DNA from: Aegilops tauschii subsp. strangulata
Taxonomy: Eukaryota > Streptophyta > Magnoliopsida > Poales > Poaceae
Length of the DNA stretch: 64,000 nt
Assembly: GCF_002575655.3 (NCBI RefSeq)
Contig: NC_053037.3
Span: 253,613,135-253,677,134, forward strand
Direction of reading: 5' to 3'
Shown: one piece after another, positions 59,119 to 64,000 of the stretch
How positions within the stretch are numbered: position 1 is the stretch's first letter
Layout of the letters: each line of letters starts with the position of its first letter
The notes under the pieces: generated by a model
Databases searched by the model: none
What the model was told of the DNA's origin: nothing
What the model saw: the letters and a program-made list of their open reading frames with translations, nothing else
Program-made: the position numbers and the translations under genes

Positions 59119-59623
59119 GAAGGGATCCCACAGTGGCTAGTTTGAAAGGGGACAAGTAGTACATATTATCCTGACGAAAGGTGGTCTTCGCCTGCAAAGC
59201 TTCTGGTCGTGATGCAGCAGTGGGCTCGGCGATGACATCCGTCCTGCCGTGCTAGTGGTCTCGGTCTCATTGCACCGGAACGGAAACCTTTGCCAGATTC
59301 CTCGGGAACCCATGCCTGTCCTTGCCTCCTTAGCACCAAAGAGGAAACTGCCTCCTCTGCGCCCGCTGGCGACCGCCTGCCTTGGTCGTCATGGCAACCT
59401 CTAGAGGCTGGGTAGTTGCATAGAAATCTGCGCTCCTCAGGAGGCCGCCTTGGGAGGCCGCTCCCTCGGAGGGTCTTGGTGTCGTCCGCCTCACGACGCT
59501 TGGCCCCTCGCGAGGGTCTTGTCTTGGCGGTCTTGCAGATGGGCCGTACCAGGCCGTCGAAGGAGCCACGCCGTGGGCCGCAGGCAGGCAAGTCTGGGTA
59601 CCCTGGTTCCCGGAACACCGACA
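59119..59623 (-). repeat. TAT-type 5' LTR, U3 half (probably TAT-3)
   Basis: Matches the U3 half of the TAT-1 LTR and ends CCGACA at 59623. Orientation and order fit the 5' LTR of TAT-3, whose internal part stops at 43378; the R-U5 half, leader and gag were lost. Right flank CATGT is the candidate target site in CR-F pol. Confidence 0.78.
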
Positions 59624-60652
59624 CATGTGTCAACTTATCTTTCAATACCGTGAGGGCTTCTTCCTATGCGGTACTGCAAACAAAAGGCACATCCTTGTTT
59701 GTAAGCTCATTGAGAGGTGTAGCAATGGTGCTGAAATCTCTCACAAAACGCCTATAGAAACCAGCGAGGCGAAGGAAACTCCTCGTTTGTGGGACCATTT
59801 TGGGCTGCGGCCAACTCTCAATAACTTCAATCTTGGCTTTATCAACTTTAATTCCATGTGGAGTAACAACATAGCCAAGAAAAGATACTCAGTTGGTGCA
59901 AAAGGTGCACCTCCCAAGGTTACCAAACAAACATGCATCACATAGAGCAATAAACACAACATGTAAATGTTCCAAATGTTCCTCCAAAGATCTACTATAA
60001 ATCAATATATCATCAAAGTAAACTACCACCAATCGTCCAATGAAAGCATGTAAACTTCGTTCATTAATCTCATGAAAGTACTAGGTGCATTAGTTAACCC
60101 AAAAGGCATGACTAACCATTCATATAATCCAAACTTAGTTTTAAATGTTGTTTTCCATTCATCTCCCAATTCCATACGAATTTGATGGTATGCACTACAC
60201 AAATCAACTTTGGAGAATATTATAGAACTACTCAATTCATCAAGCATATCATCTAGCCTAGGAATAGGATGACGATAACAAATAGTAATATTATTAATGC
60301 CTCTACAATCAACACACATACGTGATGTACCATCCTTTTTTGGCACTAGTATAATAGGAACAACACAAGGACTAAGAGATTCCCGTATATAACCTTTGTC
60401 GAGCAGCTCCTGTACTTGATGCATAATCTCCTTCGTCTCCTCTGGATTGGTACGGTATGGCGCATGGTTTGGCAGTGAAGCACCGGGAATTACGTCAATC
60501 TGATGCTCAATCCCTCTAATAGGTGGTAATCCCGGTGGCACGTCTTGTGGAAAGACGTCAGCAAACTGATGCAAAATGTTAGTGACTGCAGGAGGCAAAG
60601 AGGAAGGCACGTCCTCGAATGAAAATAATGCCTCTTTGCACACAAAAGCATG
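59624..60652 (-). pseudogene. pol: CR-F pol fragment (RT and start of RNase H)
   Basis: Minus-strand CR pol, more diverged than the other copies. The frame 60643 to 60023 covers the protease-RT linker and RT ([56 protein letters not shown]). Loss of one base near 60055 shifts the frame before YFDD. The rest is RT palm and RNase H start, in broken frames, ending at TAT-3 insertion. Confidence 0.88.
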
Positions 60653-61629
60653 TGATAGAGGCGAGGGTGTCCCGATCTTTCGATGAGATGATAACTATCG
60701 ATTTGGTGGAGTCGACTTTGACGATCCGACTACAAACGTGCACGACGTTGCGCCTTAGCAATCGCTAAACCAACTTTGAGAGGTTATTGACCACGCCGGA
60801 GCACGATCAACCAGACCACGAAGGTCTATTCCTGCACGCAATCGAAGAACAAGTGAGAATATGATAATGCAATCTGAATATTGCGAATATAGATGAAGTA
60901 TTAATAAAGGTGGGGATCTGTAAGCGGTCTTGGTCTCGTCGTTGGACACAAACGAAGTACACGAAGTTGCAATGGCTAACTTTTAACTAAACAAATCCCA
61001 AGGAAAAAGCTACTAGATGGATCTACTTATATAGGAGCAAGGTGTGGCGGCCAAGGAGGTGGAGGACGTCCCAAGGCAGCCTAAAACCAACCCTAGGTCG
61101 TACAAGGCCCATGGGCCCAAGTGGAGGTGATGCAACACCTTTGGACTTGTTGTTTGACTCGGATTCTGCTGCAGCGTCAGATTGTTTCATCCATATCTCA
61201 ACGCTCCAGACGAATTTAAAGGTGAATCCAATTGGGTTGGAAAGAGGACGAAATCTACTTTCCAACAAAAAAATCACCCAATTCGGAGTCCGTATGAAAA
61301 ATTTGTTGGCGTTTTGAGTCAGGTATGTCTGTGCAGTCCGAATCTGAATCCAGAACGTGAGAGACTTGGACTCTATCTTCTCTTGGCCCAAAAGTGACGT
61401 GAGAGGACTTTTTGAACAGAACCTAAACTTCTCCTTTTCCCCTATCTTCATATGTGGATTGTACAAATGTCCCATACACCTGCAATTAGACAAAACACAA
61501 AAGTGTGTGAAGTATTTTTGTTCTGGATAACATAAATAGATTATTGAATAGTCTGCACTAGAAATCACCTGATAAATATGCATGTATGCAATATTTTTGG
61601 TCGTATCCAAGGTAGTCATGTCCTCATCA
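60653..61629 (-). mobile_element. Solo NA-type LTR
   Basis: 977 bp, TSD GCATG on both sides (60648-60652 and 61630-61634). U3 as in NA-1, TATA near 61028-61036 (minus TATATAAG). Part of the R-U5 is NA type, but a patch near 60752-60810 looks CR type. The 89-nt GT-AG interval lies at 61480-61568. The U3 frame is open and is joined in frame to CR-F gag-pol sequence, forming an open frame from 62144 to 61023. Confidence 0.92.
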
Positions 61630-61634
61630 GCATG

Positions 61635-62129
61635 GCAAACAGATTTGCTGAAATCTAGCTCATCAATATCAGATTTGGAAGCAAGTAAACATGCACTTTT
61701 CAATTTAATTTCAGAAGCAACACTAGATGGATTATTACTAGGCTTTATTTGTTGCTCAAATTCTTTTGGCACAATCTGATTTTCACTCTTATTTTTCTCC
61801 TGTTTTGCTTTATTAGCTCTATTAATATCATCTTTCAAAATGGAATCAGGAGACATAGGAAGCAAAGTAATATGTTTATCCTTATGAACAAGAGTATACT
61901 GATTGTTTCTACCATGGTGTACAGAATTTTTATCAAATTGCCATGGTCTACCAAGTAATAAGGAACATGCTTGCATGGGTACCACATCACAATCAACATA
62001 ATCTGCATATGTAGAGATACTAAAATGCACACGAACAGTACGTGTTACCTTAACCTTGCCACTATCGTTGAACCATTGGATGTTGTAAAGATGTGGATGT
62101 GGTCTTGTGGTGAGAGATAGCTTCTCCAC
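61635..62129 (-). pseudogene. gag-pol: CR-F gag-pol fragment after the protease site
   Basis: Minus strand: [20 protein letters not shown], then [25 protein letters not shown] and the linker to FSKSVC, continuing at 60652 after the solo LTR. The protease active site is just beyond the cut by HX-1 at 62130. No stop is seen in this stretch. Confidence 0.88.
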
Positions 62130-63092
62130 TGATGTAGGGTGCAACCCTAGATGGCCGATCTTTCACGAAAGGATCGGATCCCTATGAAGAACGCGATGAA
62201 CACGAGGGGAACACGAGAGAAATCACTCAACCAACAAGAATAGATCACACATGCGCTAGATCGATGAACACAAAGGTAAGATACAAGATCCAAGTCCAAC
62301 AAAGGACGATACAAAGGGTAACCGGTTCTTCTCCGTAAGGAGGTCTTGATGGGGGCCACCCAAGAGGGGGTCTTGAATCCAAGGTGATCTTCTCCGTACA
62401 GGGGCCGCGGTCTCTCTCGTGGAGTAGATCCGTAATGGATGAGCAATGCTCTATCTCACATATGAGCTAAACCAATGCTAACCCTAAGTAGGAGGAGGAG
62501 GGGGTCTATATATAGTGTTAGCCCACGAAGGGCTAAGTGAGAGGGGGGATACATGGGCCCTTGGCCCGTTCACTATGCGCAGACAGGCGCCGGATGTCCG
62601 GGCTGGGGGCGGATGTCCGGCGGCTCACGAGGAGCCGGATGTCCGGGCTGGAGTGGCCGATTCTTCTGCTCTCTGGATAGCGTGCGCCGGATTTCCGGGC
62701 AGGCGCCGGATGTCCGGCCCGTCGCGGGGCGCCGGATGTCCGGGGGTTGGCCGGATGTCCGGCCGCTGTAGAGTCGCCTGGCTTCTGTCTCTCTTTGGTC
62801 TTCTTCTGGTTGGTGGCGCCGGATGTCCGGGCTCCTGCCGGATGTCCGGCCGCTGTAGCTCCGCGGCGACTCCACTTGAGGCACTTCTTGATCCGCTTCC
62901 GTGTGGACTTGGCGTATGCCTCGAGCATCTCCATGGTCGTCTCCTTGGTTTCTAAGCACATGTAGCGTCTTTGCATTAGGTAGCAACCATGTCTCGTACG
63001 AGTGGAAAGGGGAAGCATGTAGGAACGGGTTCACCTTAGGTCCAATGGCGTATGCTCGAGTGTACATGGGGATGATCGTAGGATGCTCCACA
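62130..63092 (-). repeat. HX-1 3' LTR
   Basis: 963 bp on the minus strand, TGTGGAGCATCC...CCTACATCA, preceded (minus strand) by the purine tract GGGAGGGGAGATGA. Minus-strand TATA CTATATATA near 62506-62515. It holds a cluster of CGGATGTCCGG motifs. Left flank TCCAC (62125-62129) is the target site in CR-F; the other end is beyond the window. I cannot name the family. Confidence 0.75.
62589..62850. repeat. Interspersed CGGATGTCCGG motifs in the HX-1 LTR
   Basis: Eight exact copies of CGGATGTCCGG and one with TTTCCGG in about 260 bp, at uneven spacing. Each has inverted CCGGA/TCCGG arms, so each can form a small hairpin. GC-rich and CpG-rich, unlike the flanking LTR. Confidence 0.85.
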
Positions 63093-63991
63093 TCATCTCC
63101 CCTCCCTTGGGAAAGATCCGACCTCGGATCGTAATCCTCATCACTATGGAAATGGTTGTCGTGGATGGACTTGTAGTTGGACGAAGTGGAAAACATGGTG
63201 CAATCCAAGTACTCCAAGGTGTCTCTGGAGTGGTACACATGCAAAAAGAGCAAACACAAAAAACACTTGGAAATACAATCATTAGCGCACACAAGGTGTC
63301 CATCATGTAAGAATGAGTCCATGAGGCAAGATTGTTCATGATAAAGCACATGAAGCTTAGCAAGATGATATGGAATGAGATGTAAAGCATTCATGGGGGC
63401 AAAAGCATCCATTGTGCACACAAATGTGTTGTGAATATGATGAATGCAACCACGGTGCAAAATGATGTCATAGTGAGACGGTTTATCAATAGCATGAATA
63501 TGGCAATGGATGCTCAATATGAATAAGTTATCATGCAACTGATGGGAGGCAATATGATCATGATGTATGAATATGCCATCAAGAAAGATCACAACAAATT
63601 TGCTAAGAAAATGCACAAGCTCATATATCATGGATGACGTGGGAATAGGTGCAACAAGACAAGCATAATGTGTGTCAATCCATGCATAGGGTGCAAACTT
63701 GTGGTGAGTATGATATGTCCATCGAGCATGACATGTATGAGCACAATCAACAAATATGAAGATGGGGGTGCAATGTGTCAAAGGAGTGTTGATGTACCAA
63801 TGCTCGATGTCGTGGCATGAGTGGAGGTTCGAAGGTGCATCCAATAAGTCCGAGCGCTCCTCAATGTGAAGGTCCATAGAGCCAATCTCCAATGCCGCTC
63901 CTTCGTTTGCGAGATGTAACATGTAGACAACAAGAAGGAAACAACAATGAAAGAATGACCCATTCAATATGCATATTTGAGAATGGCTCAA
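63093..63991 (-). CDS. HX-1 His/Cys-rich frame, partial; unknown function
   Basis: Open minus-strand frame from 63991 that passes 63093 into the LTR and stops at 62573 (472 codons). The part before the LTR is about 300 residues, very rich in His with regular Cys and hydrophobic runs (FIFVDCAHTCHARWTYHTHH, LVHFLSKFVVIFLDGIFIHH), and ends DPRSDLSQGRGDD before the LTR. It has no gag or pol motif. The spacing of its C-terminal half resembles HX-2 (5183-5687). The true start is unknown because the window ends; codons inside the LTR give the ETWLLPNAKTLHVL stretch typical of gypsy tails. Confidence 0.55.
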
Positions 63992-64000
63992 AGGGAATGA

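Noticed and set aside
62589..62850. CRISPR-like or satellite array in the HX-1 LTR
   Set aside because: Motif is 11 bp at irregular spacing inside an LTR; not a spacer-repeat structure.

Overview
The window is plant heterochromatin from a grass, most likely a Triticeae (wheat/barley/rye group) centromere. I found no host gene, rRNA, tRNA or CRISPR array. Almost every base belongs to nested Ty3/gypsy LTR retrotransposons. The dominant family has TGATG...ATCA LTRs of about 0.91-0.92 kb, an initiator-Met-type primer-binding site (TGGTATCAGA), and a gag-pol frame that runs about 300 nt into its own 3' LTR. From memory these traits mark CRM-clade centromeric retrotransposons (Cereba/CRW in Triticeae). 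A second element type shares their R-U5 and gag but has no pol, like the non-autonomous partner called Quinta. These names rest on recall, not on a database search.

Names used below. CR = autonomous centromeric type; NA = pol-less partner; TAT = Tat-clade-like elements; HX = elements with a His/Cys-rich frame upstream of the LTR. Left to right: 1-1708 inverted CR gag/5' leader, joined to CR-G pol and 3' LTR (1709-4755), which sits inside another CR LTR (4756-5182). Then HX-2 fragment (5183-5779), CR LTR fragment (5780-6103), TAT-F on the minus strand (6104-7129 and 11880-14714) split by complete NA-1 (7130-11874, TSD TGATG). TAT-2 (minus, 14715-18880) follows. Next is GC-rich sequence, probably the TAT-1 3' region (18881-19325, 27092-27934), holding complete CR-A (19326-27086, plus, TSD ACCTC) and complete CR-B (27940-35777, minus, TSD GTCTG). 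TAT-1 pol, gag and 5' LTR occupy 35783-42460, with a solo CR LTR (41124-42038, TSD TGCCA) inside that LTR.

From 42461: TAT-3 PR/RT (42461-43378), CR-E 5' LTR and leader (43379-45270, plus), a CR LTR without matching TSD (45271-46186), then CR-D (minus, 46187-48831 and 56732-59118), whose gag is split by complete CR-C (48832-56726, minus, TSD GGTGG). The right half of a TAT LTR, probably TAT-3's, follows (59119-59623). Last come CR-F remnants (59624-60652, 61635-62129) split by a solo NA LTR (60653-61629, TSD GCATG), and HX-1 (62130-64000, minus).

Three CR copies (CR-A, -B, -C) keep full 1707-codon gag-pol frames with all catalytic residues visible, and CR-A's two LTRs differ by about one base by eye, so the family was active very recently. 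The strongest signal is modular: CR-B and CR-G have CR-type U3 but NA-type R-U5, and the switch lies about 30 nt downstream of the TATA box. That is where strand transfer between co-packaged CR and NA RNAs would place it. Together with a leader hairpin shared by CR and NA, this points to an autonomous/non-autonomous pair that exchanges sequence during replication. TSDs give a clear nesting order, and inter-element recombination explains several junctions without TSDs.
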